A stretch of DNA of 64,000 bases. It comes from Fictibacillus solisalsi. GTDB lineage: Bacteria > Bacillota > Bacilli > Bacillales > Fictibacillaceae. Below, in pieces: positions 56,390 to 64,000 of this stretch. The stretch covers positions 159,418 to 223,417 of the forward strand of contig NZ_FNHW01000001.1 in NCBI RefSeq assembly GCF_900103485.1. Reading direction: 5' to 3'. The notes beneath the pieces are model-generated. The model did not search any database. It was not told where the DNA came from and worked only from the letters and a program-made list of their open reading frames with translations. The position numbers were made by a program, and so were the translations under genes. Positions within the stretch are counted from its first letter, which is position 1. Every line of letters starts with the position of its first letter.

Positions 56390-57295
56390 ATGGATAAACC
56401 AGTATCATATACCATAGAAGAAGTAGCCGACCGCTTGCGAGTTTCAAAGCTTACCATTTATGATCTGATCAAAAAGGGCGAGCTGCCGGCTTATCGGGTC
56501 GGCAGACAGATGCGAATTGATGACCAAGATCTTGAAGCATATAAAAACAGCTCAAAGACCGTGCAGAAGCAGCAAAAAAGCAACGAGCCTCCACCAAAAA
56601 GGGAACAGCTGGTCATCAGCGGACAGGATATGGTGCTTGATTTTCTTGGAAAGCATTTAGAGCCGAAGCTTGGCACGTCTCCTTTAAGGTGGTATATGGG
56701 CAGTCTGAACAGCTTAATGGCCATGTACCAGGGACAGTGCGATATTGTGAGCGTCCATTTGTTTGATGGTGAAAGCGGGACCTATAATGTGCCTTATGTG
56801 AAGCGCATTTTAATCAGCGAACCATTTGCCTTAATCAACCTGGTATGCAGGACAGCGGGCATTTATGTAAAAAAAGGAAATCCGCTCCAGATCAAAACCT
56901 GGAGTGATCTCACAAAACCGGGTGTGACGATTGTTAACCGTGAAAAGGGAGCAGGCGCAAGGGTGTTGCTGGATGAACAGCTGAAGCTCGCCGGGCTTTC
57001 CCGTGAGAATATTTCAGGATACAGCACCGTACACACCAGTCATTTTTCGATTGCATCTGCCGTAGCAGGCGGACAGGCAGATGCCGGGATAGGAATCGAG
57101 AACGTAGCCAAAATGGCTGAAGTGGATTTTATCCCCCTGATCAAGGAACAATATGACCTGGTGGTGCTAAAAGACAACCGAAACCTTCTTCAGCACGTGA
57201 AGGATACCATCACTTCACCCGATTTTCAAACCCAGCTCAGCCAGTTAAAAGGCTACGACCTTCACCTCTCAGGAAAAATCGTATATGAATCCTAA
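56390..57295 (+). CDS. HTH regulator with molybdate/substrate-binding-like domain
   Basis: A 301-residue two-domain protein. Residues 1-55 form an excisionase/MerR-type helix-turn-helix (T-I-E-E-V-A-D-R-L-R-V-S-K-L-T-I-Y-D-L-I-K-K-G-E-L-P-A-Y-R-V-G). A charged linker leads to a PBP_like_2 domain (about 75-295: A-G-I-Y-V-K-K-G-N-P-L, E-K-G-A-G-A-R-V-L-L-D-E-Q-L, G-Q-A-D-A-G-I-G-I-E). The family is linked with molybdate genes and may act like ModE. It is divergent from modA over a palindromic operator, so it is probably its regulator. Confidence 0.82.
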   Translation: MDKPVSYTIEEVADRLRVSKLTIYDLIKKGELPAYRVGRQMRIDDQDLEAYKNSSKTVQKQQKSNEPPPKREQLVISGQDMVLDFLGKHLEPKLGTSPLRWYMGSLNSLMAMYQGQCDIVSVHLFDGESGTYNVPYVKRILISEPFALINLVCRTAGIYVKKGNPLQIKTWSDLTKPGVTIVNREKGAGARVLLDEQLKLAGLSRENISGYSTVHTSHFSIASAVAGGQADAGIGIENVAKMAEVDFIPLIKEQYDLVVLKDNRNLLQHVKDTITSPDFQTQLSQLKGYDLHLSGKIVYES

Positions 57296-57300
57296 CCAAA

Positions 57301-57336
57301 ACCAGATCTCCGTTCAACGGAATTCTGGTTTTTTTG
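57301..57336 (+). terminator. terminator of the regulator gene
   Basis: ACCAGA pairs with TCTGGT, with an inner TCCG/CGGA helix, then T8. Confidence 0.78.
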
Positions 57337-57347
57337 TTTTGCTTAAT

Positions 57348-57389
57348 GTTAAGGAAGAGTTAAGCTTGCTTCTCTAAACTGACCATAAT
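57348..57389 (+). promoter_or_regulatory. direct repeats and promoter of the glycosylation operon
   Basis: GTTAAG-N5-GTTAAG (57348-57364) has the 11-base period of OmpR-family binding sites and ends at the expected -35 position for the -10 box CATAAT (57384-57389). Confidence 0.5.
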
Positions 57390-57435
57390 GGTTGTTCGAG
57401 CAGGAATGAATTTCTTGGAAAGGATGGAGATGTGA

Positions 57436-58419
57436 ATGGAAAGAGAGAGGAATTGTACCTATTCTGTTGTGGTTCCTGTGTTCAATGAGGAGGAAGTCAT
57501 TGAACAAACGTATCGCAGGTTGACAGCTGTGATGGACACAACGAAAGAATCCTATGAACTTCTCTTTGTGAATGATGGCAGCAGAGATTCAACGGTTGAA
57601 AAGCTGTTGAGAATCCGGCAGAAGGATTACAATGTGAAGCTGATTGACTTTTCGAGGAACTTTGGCCATCAGGTAGCGATTTCTGCAGGAATGGATTATG
57701 CGAAGGGAAAAGCGGTCATTGTCATTGATGCAGATCTGCAAGACCCCCCGGAACTGATGTTGAACATGATTGAAAAATGGAAAGCCGGCTATGACGTGGT
57801 ATATGCCAAGCGGACGGCAAGAAAGGGAGAGACCTTTTTTAAAAAACAGACGGCTTCCCTTTTTTACAGAACACTGCGCAGGATGACAGATATCGAAATT
57901 CCTGTGGATACGGGTGATTTTCGGCTCCTTGACCGAAAAGTCTGTGATGAGCTCAAGGGAATCCAGGAAAAAAACCGGTTCGTCCGCGGTTTAGTGAGCT
58001 GGGTGGGCTTCCGCCAAACCGCTATAGAGTACGGAAGGGACGAACGTGCAGCGGGTAAAACCAAATATCCATTAAAGAAAATGATCAAGCTTTCCGTTGA
58101 CGGACTTACGTCGTTTTCCTACAAGCCGTTAAAGCTGGCGAGCTATGGTGGAATGGCGCTTTCGGTTGTCGGCTTTGTCTATATGCTCGCTGTTTTGTTT
58201 CAAACGTTTTGTACCAAGACAACTGTCCCGGGCTGGTCTTCTCTAGTTGTCATTCAGCTGCTGTTCAGCGGTTTTGTGCTCATGATCCTAGGCATGATGG
58301 GAGAGTACATCGGGCGTATTTATGATGAAACGAAAGACAGGCCGCTCTATATTGTGAAAGAAACCTACGGGTTATCTGCCCATGAAATGACAGGGCCCCG
58401 TTCTTTGCGCCATGGGTAA
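57436..58419 (+). CDS. polyprenyl-phosphate sugar synthase (GT2, YkcC/GtrB-like)
   Basis: A 327-residue glycosyltransferase. A GT2 domain (V-V-V-P-V-F-N-E-E-E at the start, V-N-D-G-S-R-D, I-D-A-D-L-Q-D-P-P-E) is followed by two C-terminal transmembrane helices (about 230-250 and 265-290). Such enzymes move a sugar from a nucleotide donor to undecaprenyl phosphate on the cytoplasmic face. It is first gene of a four-gene overlapping operon with gtrA, galU and a GT39-type enzyme. GGAGATG precedes the ATG. Confidence 0.9.
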   Translation: MERERNCTYSVVVPVFNEEEVIEQTYRRLTAVMDTTKESYELLFVNDGSRDSTVEKLLRIRQKDYNVKLIDFSRNFGHQVAISAGMDYAKGKAVIVIDADLQDPPELMLNMIEKWKAGYDVVYAKRTARKGETFFKKQTASLFYRTLRRMTDIEIPVDTGDFRLLDRKVCDELKGIQEKNRFVRGLVSWVGFRQTAIEYGRDERAAGKTKYPLKKMIKLSVDGLTSFSYKPLKLASYGGMALSVVGFVYMLAVLFQTFCTKTTVPGWSSLVVIQLLFSGFVLMILGMMGEYIGRIYDETKDRPLYIVKETYGLSAHEMTGPRSLRHG

Positions 58420-58819
58420 GAAAACATCAGAAATCGCCAAGTTTGGCAGTGTCGGTGCGCTGAACACGCTGCTGGATTACGGTCTTTTCAGCCTTCTTGC
58501 CTGGTCGGGGCTGGCGTATATGGTGGCACAATGCATTTCATATAGTGCGGGTGTCCTAAACAGTTATTTTTTTAACCGGACATGGACATTCAAGCAAACA
58601 GAAAAAGCTGATTTTGCTGAGTTTTTCCGGTTTGCGCTCACCAATGGAGTCACCTTCCTGGTCACCGCGCTCCTCCTTTGGCTGTTCCATGAGCAGGCAA
58701 GCCTTGGAGTCTACAGCAGCAAACTCGGAGCTACCGTTGTGGGAACACTGATTAATTTTGCAGGCACAAAGCTATTGGTTTTTCCTGAAAAAGAGTGGAA
58801 AAGAGGAGAACATACATGA
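58412..58819 (+). CDS. GtrA-like flippase
   Basis: A 135-residue membrane protein with four transmembrane helices of the GtrA family (F-G-S-V-G-A-L-N-T-L-L-D-Y at the start, N-S-Y-F-F-N-R-T-W-T-F in the second loop, N-F-A-G-T-K-L-L-V-F at the end). GtrA proteins are thought to flip undecaprenyl-phosphate-linked sugars across the membrane. It overlaps the GT2 gene by 8 bases and has no own RBS, so it is translationally coupled. Confidence 0.9.
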   Translation: MGKKTSEIAKFGSVGALNTLLDYGLFSLLAWSGLAYMVAQCISYSAGVLNSYFFNRTWTFKQTEKADFAEFFRFALTNGVTFLVTALLLWLFHEQASLGVYSSKLGATVVGTLINFAGTKLLVFPEKEWKRGEHT

Positions 58820-59709
58820 AAATAAGAAAAGCAGTAATTCCTGTTGCGGGTCTTGGCACACGGTTTCTGCCGGCAACAAAAGCGCAGCCGAAAGAAATGC
58901 TGCCGATCGTGGATAAGCCCGCTGTACAATATATCGTTGAGGAAGCGGTACAATCTGGGATCGAAAGTATTTTGTTTGTCACAGGGAGAAACAAAAAAGG
59001 GATTGAGGACCATTTTGATAAGTCGGTTGAGCTTGAACAGCAGCTGTTGAAAAAAGAAAAATTTCGTGAACTGGGTGAGGTCCAGGCGATTTCCAACTTG
59101 GCCAACATCCATTTTATCCGGCAGAAGGAACCACTGGGACTGGGCCATGCTGTATTATGCGCCCGGGAATTTGTTGGAAATGAACCATTCGCAGTATTGC
59201 TCGGTGATGACATCATGATGTCCGAACCACCAGCTTTGCAGGAGTTGATTCAATGGCACAGGCAAACGGAAGCTTTTGCCATCGGTGTGCAGCCAGTGGA
59301 ACGGGAGGTTCTTCACAAGTACGGGGTGATTCACCCAGCCAAAGGAAAAGGGTCCGTCAGAAAAGTCATTGACCTGATAGAAAAACCGGCAGAGCATGAA
59401 GCACCTTCCAACCTTGCTGTTATGGGCAGGTATATATTAAAACCGTCCATCTTTCCTTTGCTGGAAAAACTTGAAAGAGGAGCAGGCAATGAAATCCAAC
59501 TCACTGATGCACTGAGGAAAATGTGCAGCACGGAGGACCTTTATGCCGTACAGCTTCAAGGAAGACGATTTGATATTGGAGACCATGTGGGTTATATGAA
59601 AGCGATGATCGAAATGGGTCTGCAGCGTGAACATATACGGAACGAGCTCTATCCGTTTCTGGAAACGATCATGCGTTCTGTGCCGGAAAGGAAGGGATCA
59701 GCGGTATGA
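58816..59709 (+). CDS. galU: UTP-glucose-1-phosphate uridylyltransferase
   Basis: A 297-residue nucleotidyltransferase that makes UDP-glucose. I-P-V-A-G-L-G-T-R-F-L-P-A-T-K-A-Q-P-K-E is the nucleotide-binding signature; V-D-K-P-A-V-Q-Y-I-V-E-E-A and V-L-L-G-D-D-I-M follow. GGAG precedes the ATG; it overlaps gtrA and the next gene by 4 bases each. Its place between flippase and transferase suggests the operon's sugar is glucose or is made from UDP-glucose. Confidence 0.93.
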   Translation: MKIRKAVIPVAGLGTRFLPATKAQPKEMLPIVDKPAVQYIVEEAVQSGIESILFVTGRNKKGIEDHFDKSVELEQQLLKKEKFRELGEVQAISNLANIHFIRQKEPLGLGHAVLCAREFVGNEPFAVLLGDDIMMSEPPALQELIQWHRQTEAFAIGVQPVEREVLHKYGVIHPAKGKGSVRKVIDLIEKPAEHEAPSNLAVMGRYILKPSIFPLLEKLERGAGNEIQLTDALRKMCSTEDLYAVQLQGRRFDIGDHVGYMKAMIEMGLQREHIRNELYPFLETIMRSVPERKGSAV

Positions 59710-61832
59710 TGAAACAGATCGGAAAATGGAAGATTGATTATTTACTAATCTTAATTGTCCTGTTTTCTGCCGTACTGAACTTTTACAGCCTAGGAGATGC
59801 GGGCTCCAATACGTATTACACGGCCGCCGTGAAAAGCATGCTGCAGAACTTTCACGCCTTCTTTTATGGGTCACTTGATTCAGCCGGCTTTATTACAGTG
59901 GATAAACCGCCAGTGGCTTTGTGGATACAGGCATCCAGCGCTTACCTGTTAGGTGTCAGTGATTTTAGCGTCCTTCTGCCGGAAGCTTTGGCTGGTGTTA
60001 TTTCAGTTACGTTGATGTATGTGTTGATCAAGCCCAAGTTTGGACGAAGTGCGGCTCTCCTATCCAGTCTTGTTCTTGCCTGTTCCCCCATTTTTGTCGG
60101 AGTGGTGCGTACAAACAACGTGGACAGTATTTTGATTTTAACATTGTTGATCGCCGCCTGGGCACTCATGAAATCGGTGGAGAAGCAGAAAGTTCGCTGG
60201 CTGATTCTGAGTGTGGTGCTCGTTGGAGTTGGCTTCAACATAAAGATGCTTCAGGCATACATGGTGTTACCGGCCTTTTATATATTTTACTTTTTAGCAC
60301 GTAAAGTAAATTGGAAAAAGCGAATTCTTCATCTGGTTATGGCATCTGTTGTATTGGCGGGGGTGTCCCTGTCCTGGGCGGTTGTTGTGGACTCTGTTCC
60401 GAAAGGCGAACGGCCGTATATTGGAAGCAGCCAAACGAACTCCGTTCTTGAACTGGCTCTCGGATATAACGGACTATCGCGCCTTACAGGAAACCAAGGT
60501 CAAGGGGCAAGAGGTGGAATGCTACAAGGAAACACGAATCAATACCAGAAACCGGGCCAGCAAAGCCAATCGGGCCCGGTTGCAACAAATGGTACTCAGA
60601 ATAATCCAGGAGCAGGAGCTCCTCCAAACATGAATGGCGAAATGAAAAAAATGACACAGAGTGGAGGAATGTTCGGTACAGGGACGCCTGGTATTCTGCG
60701 GCTTTTCTCCACTGAACTTTCGGGACAAATCAGCTGGCTCCTGCCATTTGTATTGTTCGGAGTCATTGGATCTCTCGTTCAGTTCAGGCGAACGATGGAA
60801 TTTACGATACAGCACAAACTTACGCTGTTCTGGCTGGCCTGGCTTCTTCCCATGATGGTGTTCTTCAGCGTAGCCGGATTCTTTCATCAGTATTATTTAA
60901 GCATGATGGGGCCTGCCATTGCAGCGCTCGTCGGAACCGGCTGGGTCTTGTTATGGCAGCAATATAAAGAGGGGGAAGGAGCAGGGAAATGGCTTCTGCC
61001 TGTTGGAATCCTGATAACTTTCCTTTTTGAAGCATTGATTGTTTACCAGAATAAAGAATCGGTTTCTCTTGGTTGGGCAGGTGGTGCTGTCTTGGCGGGA
61101 ATCCTGGCCGCCGTTGTGCTTATCTTACGAAAGATACCCACGTTTAAAGCCTCTCTTGCCGGATTGCTGCTCGCTTTGGTCTTACCGTTGTATTGGACTG
61201 TGCTGACGATTCAAGGCGGGAATTCGTCAATACCGGTTGCAGGACCTTCATCTCATGAAGTTGGCGGCAGTATGGGAGGGCCTCCAGGAATCTCAGCCAG
61301 AGGTGACTTGCCAGGCGGACCTTCAAACAGCAAAGGATCTGGAGTGAATGATGGGGGCAATACGGGAAGCAGTCAGAACATCCAGCGGTTCAATCGCGCG
61401 GCAATGCCTCAAATGAAAAAAGACAATCCCATGAATCAGCAAGTGAACAAAAAACTGATCAGCTATTTAAAGAAACATTATAACGGAGAAAAGTATTTGG
61501 TTGCCACAGAAAGTTCCCAATCCGCGGCTCCTATTATTTTAAACACAGATTATGCGGTAATGGCGATGGGGGGCTTTTCTGGAAGTGACCCTGCATTGAC
61601 GGCACAAAAACTTGAGAAGCTGGTCAAGGGGGGAGAGATTAAATATTTCTTAATTTCAGGGAGCAGCGATGGCCGAATGGGAGGCAGAGGAAATCAGGAG
61701 GTCAACGAGTGGATCAAGAAGAATTGCGAAAAAGTACCTTCCAGTGAATGGAGCTCCAACGATAATGAGAAGAAGAGCACTATATCTTTTGGGCCATCAC
61801 AAAATCAAACATTGTATGTCTATAAAGGTTGA
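59706..61832 (+). CDS. GT39/ArnT-like membrane glycosyltransferase (YkcB-like)
   Basis: A 708-residue GT-C enzyme with about 11-13 transmembrane segments. The first outer loop holds A-A-V-K-S-M-L-Q-N-F-H and V-D-K-P-P-V-A-L-W, typical of the ArnT/PMT superfamily in the YkcB subgroup. Two low-complexity inserts (about residues 255-320, Gly/Gln/Asn/Pro, and about 515-565, Gly/Ser/Pro) and a soluble C-terminal domain face outside. It would transfer the lipid-linked sugar to a surface polymer such as a teichoic acid; the acceptor is not known. Last gene of the operon. Confidence 0.88.
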   Translation: MMKQIGKWKIDYLLILIVLFSAVLNFYSLGDAGSNTYYTAAVKSMLQNFHAFFYGSLDSAGFITVDKPPVALWIQASSAYLLGVSDFSVLLPEALAGVISVTLMYVLIKPKFGRSAALLSSLVLACSPIFVGVVRTNNVDSILILTLLIAAWALMKSVEKQKVRWLILSVVLVGVGFNIKMLQAYMVLPAFYIFYFLARKVNWKKRILHLVMASVVLAGVSLSWAVVVDSVPKGERPYIGSSQTNSVLELALGYNGLSRLTGNQGQGARGGMLQGNTNQYQKPGQQSQSGPVATNGTQNNPGAGAPPNMNGEMKKMTQSGGMFGTGTPGILRLFSTELSGQISWLLPFVLFGVIGSLVQFRRTMEFTIQHKLTLFWLAWLLPMMVFFSVAGFFHQYYLSMMGPAIAALVGTGWVLLWQQYKEGEGAGKWLLPVGILITFLFEALIVYQNKESVSLGWAGGAVLAGILAAVVLILRKIPTFKASLAGLLLALVLPLYWTVLTIQGGNSSIPVAGPSSHEVGGSMGGPPGISARGDLPGGPSNSKGSGVNDGGNTGSSQNIQRFNRAAMPQMKKDNPMNQQVNKKLISYLKKHYNGEKYLVATESSQSAAPIILNTDYAVMAMGGFSGSDPALTAQKLEKLVKGGEIKYFLISGSSDGRMGGRGNQEVNEWIKKNCEKVPSSEWSSNDNEKKSTISFGPSQNQTLYVYKG

Positions 61833-61940
61833 TCAATCAGTGGCCGTTTCCTGGGAAACGAGTGAAATGAACGATTAAACTGCTATCAAAAGCTGTTTTA
61901 CAGCGAAGTTTTCATATAAAAATTTAATAATATCTATAGA

Positions 61941-61982
61941 ATAAAGGAGAAAAACAAACCTGTTTTTCTCCTTTATTTTTTA
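61941..61982. terminator. bidirectional terminator
   Basis: A 15-bp perfect stem (61941-61955 with 61962-61976) followed by T6, between convergent genes. Confidence 0.88.
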
Positions 61983-62630
61983 TACGGAAATGTTTGACTT
62001 TATGGTCCTTCTTTTTTTTCTCCGAAGGTGCCATTCCACCCATCCTAGATTAAGGGCCATTGAAAGATAGACTGACAGTGAGAACGATATAGAGAAAGGC
62101 AGGTTAGCCAGGGTAAGCAACGGAAGAAAAACACGGAATGTCACAAAGACAAGTGTGACTGCGTAACTGCGGAGCATCCATTCCTGATGGCTGGCCACCT
62201 TTTTTTCGCGGATACGCTTTAAGCCGATAAAAGCAGTCATGAACCAGGCCGCATCCAGAACAATAAATCCGATCGAAGAGGCAAGGCCACCTGTGGCATA
62301 CAACGCCAGATAAATGCCAGCAGGGACACTGATGAAAATAGATATCCCATAGATTCTTCCAATGATTCTGTGGACGGAAATCACCTTCCGGCTGGACCTT
62401 AAGAATTGAAAGGGACCGGTAAGGAGAGCAATTGCGCCAGTGGCGATGTGTACAAAGAAAAAGACCTGCCACGTGCTGTATGGAAATCCCGGGATCGAGA
62501 GTTTCCCGGAAACAATCCCTGCCTGTTTTGGCCCAAAGACCAGATATTGAACTACGATATACGCAATAAATAGAGCAACGATTACATAACAACCTGCTAC
62601 AGCATAATTCGTTCTCTTACGTCTAGCCAC
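61980..62630 (-). CDS. DUF2306 membrane protein
   Basis: A 216-residue protein with about six transmembrane helices. F-F-V-H-I-A-T-G-A-I-A-L-L-T-G-P-F-Q-F, V-H-R-I-I-G-R-I-Y and H-Q-E-W-M-L-R-S-Y-A are the conserved His-containing motifs of DUF2306, whose function is unknown; the spaced histidines could bind heme or metal, which is speculative. It starts at GTG after GGGAGGG and is monocistronic. Confidence 0.8.
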   Translation of the reverse strand: MARRKRTNYAVAGCYVIVALFIAYIVVQYLVFGPKQAGIVSGKLSIPGFPYSTWQVFFFVHIATGAIALLTGPFQFLRSSRKVISVHRIIGRIYGISIFISVPAGIYLALYATGGLASSIGFIVLDAAWFMTAFIGLKRIREKKVASHQEWMLRSYAVTLVFVTFRVFLPLLTLANLPFSISFSLSVYLSMALNLGWVEWHLRRKKRRTIKSNISV

Positions 62631-62690
62631 AATAGCCCTCCCTCTTTTTTGCTATAGATTACCATATAATGTATATAGGTGGAATATGCC

Positions 62691-62723
62691 AAAAAAAGAA
62701 AGCATTCAGCTTTGAATGCTTTC
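62691..62723 (-). terminator. terminator of the cupredoxin gene
   Basis: On the minus strand GAAAGCATTCA pairs with TGAATGCTTTC and T7 follows. Confidence 0.85.
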
Positions 62724-62730
62724 CATCGAA

Positions 62731-63177
62731 TCAATCAACGACCAGGTAGGCGATCATAGGACCGTTGTGGGAAATATCTGGATGTGTTTTACAGATCAGC
62801 CGGTAGATGCCCTCCTTTTTAAAGCGGAGATGCAGAACCGTTTCCCTGCCTTTCACCACGTTGCCCTTCACATTCGTTCCTTCGATGTAGAAGGGGTGTG
62901 CTTTGCCATTTACACCATAAATGCTCAAGGTCACCGGCTGATCGTGCGGGATATAAATCGTTCCCGGATCCCAGCGGTAGGCTTCAATTTCTTTTCCATT
63001 ATCCAGCGTGGATTTGAATTCCCCTGTGACCATGTTGATCGTCAGACGCTTTGCATTGGCCGGTGATCCTGTCGTTTCTACAGCATCGGGCTTTACAGCA
63101 TACCATGTGCCGAGTCCAATACAAATACATAAAATAAACAATAAAATCCATTTTCTAGGAACAAACCATATTTTCAA
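62731..63177 (-). CDS. membrane-anchored cupredoxin-domain protein
   Basis: A 148-residue protein with an N-terminal transmembrane anchor (about 10-30) and an external cupredoxin domain. The likely copper ligands are His in G-K-A-H-P-F, Cys and His in I-C-K-T-H, and Met in G-P-M-I-A, the order seen in blue copper proteins. A role in electron transfer or copper handling is inferred. TTG at 63177 lies 8 bases from GGAGG; the ATG at 63192 overlaps that site. Monocistronic. Confidence 0.78.
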   Translation of the reverse strand: MKIWFVPRKWILLFILCICIGLGTWYAVKPDAVETTGSPANAKRLTINMVTGEFKSTLDNGKEIEAYRWDPGTIYIPHDQPVTLSIYGVNGKAHPFYIEGTNVKGNVVKGRETVLHLRFKKEGIYRLICKTHPDISHNGPMIAYLVVD

Positions 63178-63318
63178 AAGTTCCACCTCCATCAGCTTGT
63201 CTTTACACTATATGTGGACAGGGAGGATTTCTTGTTAAAAAAATAAAGGGTAAGAGAAAAGGACAACCTTTATAAAAGAAGAATAGTTAAAGGAATACAG
63301 AATAAAGGAATGGGATAA

Positions 63319-63708
63319 ATGGAAGACGCGATGAAAGAACAGATGAGAGAGCTGGAGGAAAGCCATTTGCGGCCTGATGTGCGAACAACGACTGAAAAAC
63401 TGGATGAGCAGCTTGCTGATGATTTCCTGGAATTCGGCAGTTCCGGTTATCCAATACGAAAAGAGGATTGCATGACAGGGGACCTTGACGTGGATGATTT
63501 ATCGCTTTTAAATTTTGAAGTTCGGATGCTGGCATCTGACATCGTATTAACAACGTATATTATACGTAACCGGACAAAAGACCGAAACACATTGAGGAGT
63601 TCCATTTGGAAGCACATGGACGGGAGATGGCAGCTTTATTTTCACCAGGGGACCGTAACTCCGTTGGACCTTTCAGATTCAACTACCCATTCTCATTTAA
63701 GACCATAA
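63319..63708 (+). CDS. NTF2-like DUF4440 domain protein
   Basis: A 129-residue protein of the SnoaL/NTF2-like DUF4440 type: L-E-E-S-H-L-R-P-D-V-R at the start, L-D-E-Q-L-A-D-D-F-L-E-F-G-S-S-G, then R-S-S-I-W-K-H-M-D-G-R-W-Q-L-Y-F-H-Q-G-T. It is a small cone-shaped fold that can bind or convert small molecules; no specific function can be given. The RBS is weak (AAGGAATGGG). Monocistronic. Confidence 0.78.
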   Translation: MEDAMKEQMRELEESHLRPDVRTTTEKLDEQLADDFLEFGSSGYPIRKEDCMTGDLDVDDLSLLNFEVRMLASDIVLTTYIIRNRTKDRNTLRSSIWKHMDGRWQLYFHQGTVTPLDLSDSTTHSHLRP

Positions 63709-63709
63709 A

Positions 63710-63742
63710 AAAAGGATGGACCTCCAGGAGGCCATCCTTTTG
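63710..63742. terminator. bidirectional terminator
   Basis: AAAAGGATGG pairs perfectly with CCATCCTTTT between convergent genes. Confidence 0.82.
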
Positions 63743-63750
63743 TCGTGCAG

Positions 63751-64000
63751 TTAAATTTTTACATCAATTTTGGCGTTCTTTTTCAGATCTTGAACTTTTT
63801 TAACGAGTTTTTCCTGTTGCTTTTGCTGTTCGAGCTGTTGTTTGATCTGAGGTTTTACTTCTTCAAGTTTTGGCGCTTTTTGATCTTTTCCTGTACTTTG
63901 TTTGGCATATTTGTTGTAGTAATCCTGAATTTCCTTGTCTGATACTTTGTCAGCAGGAACTTCTTTTTCAATGTATTTTTGGGAGGCAATACCATCGGCA
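63751..64000 (-). CDS. SurA/PrsA-like lipoprotein, C-terminal part only
   Basis: The last 82 codons of a gene that begins beyond the right edge. The visible part reads A-D-G-I-A-S-Q-K-Y-I-E-K-E-V, K-V-S-D-K-E-I-Q-D-Y-Y-N-K-Y, then a Gln/Lys coiled segment (I-K-Q-Q-L-E-Q-Q-K-Q-Q-E-K-L) and ends N-A-K-I-D-V-K-I. This is the pattern of SurA N-terminal-domain (trigger-factor-like) lipoproteins related to PrsA but without visible PPIase. Start and lipobox are outside the window. Confidence 0.65.
   Translation of the reverse strand, partial: ADGIASQKYIEKEVPADKVSDKEIQDYYNKYAKQSTGKDQKAPKLEEVKPQIKQQLEQQKQQEKLVKKVQDLKKNAKIDVKI

Noticed and set aside
1-64000. CRISPR arrays, insertion sequences, prophage or integrated plasmid
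   Set aside because: No regularly spaced repeats, transposase, integrase or phage genes were found on either strand.

Overview
The window is a stretch of chromosome from an endospore-forming, low-to-mid G+C Bacillota of the Bacillaceae. The evidence is an alpha/beta-type SASP, the spore-cortex hydrolase CwlJ, a GerPD-type germination protein, a YteA-type zinc-finger protein, RsbR-type stressosome proteins, a LexA (Cheo) box, a SAM (S-box) riboswitch, strong AGGAGG ribosome binding sites and frequent GTG/TTG starts. The genus cannot be fixed by eye; something near Bacillus or Fictibacillus is likely. No rRNA, tRNA, CRISPR array, insertion sequence or prophage was seen. Gene organisation and codon use look like core chromosome with niche genes.

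Layout. 1-6.9 kb: surface/envelope and housekeeping genes (Q/G/P-rich protein cut by the window edge, peptidoglycan-binding exported protein, MFS transporter with regulator, hydrolase plus acetyltransferase pair, M50-like protein, VanW protein). 6.9-13.6 kb: a SAM-riboswitch-preceded sulfonate operon (ABC ATPase, permease, a second flavin monooxygenase, binding lipoprotein, an unknown small protein, FMN reductase SsuE, monooxygenase SsuD). 13.6-25 kb: a DUF2325 gene behind a structured leader, S66 peptidase, DUF2254 protein, acidic coiled-coil membrane protein, stressosome protein, carbonic anhydrase plus SulP transporter, YitT protein, ArsR/SRPBCC pair, SASP and YteA. 25-31 kb: endonuclease IV, a DUF2512 gene behind an RBS-containing hairpin, SPFH protein, PEP carboxylase. 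31-45 kb: FusB-type EF-G-binding protein, two-gene osmolyte ABC transporter, second RsbR paralogue, SOS-boxed YolD gene, CwlJ, NamA, azoreductase with divergent HxlR regulator, four-PAS histidine kinase, a decayed aminoglycoside phosphotransferase, LysE exporter, aldehyde dehydrogenase. 45-54 kb: a candidate minus-strand small RNA, MFS transporter, two YbaK-type proteins, BcrC-like phosphatase behind a BceR-type box, MccF-like peptidase, an alpha/beta hydrolase behind an apparent translational attenuator, DDAH, MreC. 54-64 kb: WrbA, GerPD, orphan ModA with divergent HTH/binding-protein regulator, a four-gene lipid-linked sugar operon, cupredoxin, NTF2-like protein, and a SurA-like protein cut by the right edge.

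The most interesting item is at 51.05-52.09 kb. A nine-codon leader ORF with a strong Shine-Dalgarno ends in Met-Arg-Val-Arg, which matches the Arg-X-Arg macrolide-arrest motif. It is followed by a hairpin that buries the ribosome binding site of an RdmC/EstT-like alpha/beta hydrolase. This is the layout of erm-type inducible resistance, but driving an esterase-like enzyme. Several other genes in the window also relate to antibiotics or cell-wall stress: FusB homologue, BcrC homologue with BceR box, MccF-like peptidase, MFS pumps and the broken phosphotransferase.

Other items worth checking are the minus-strand RNA at 45.83-45.95 kb, the structured leaders before the DUF2325 and DUF2512 genes, the tandem terminators before ssuB, and the 24-bp perfect palindrome between modA and its likely regulator.
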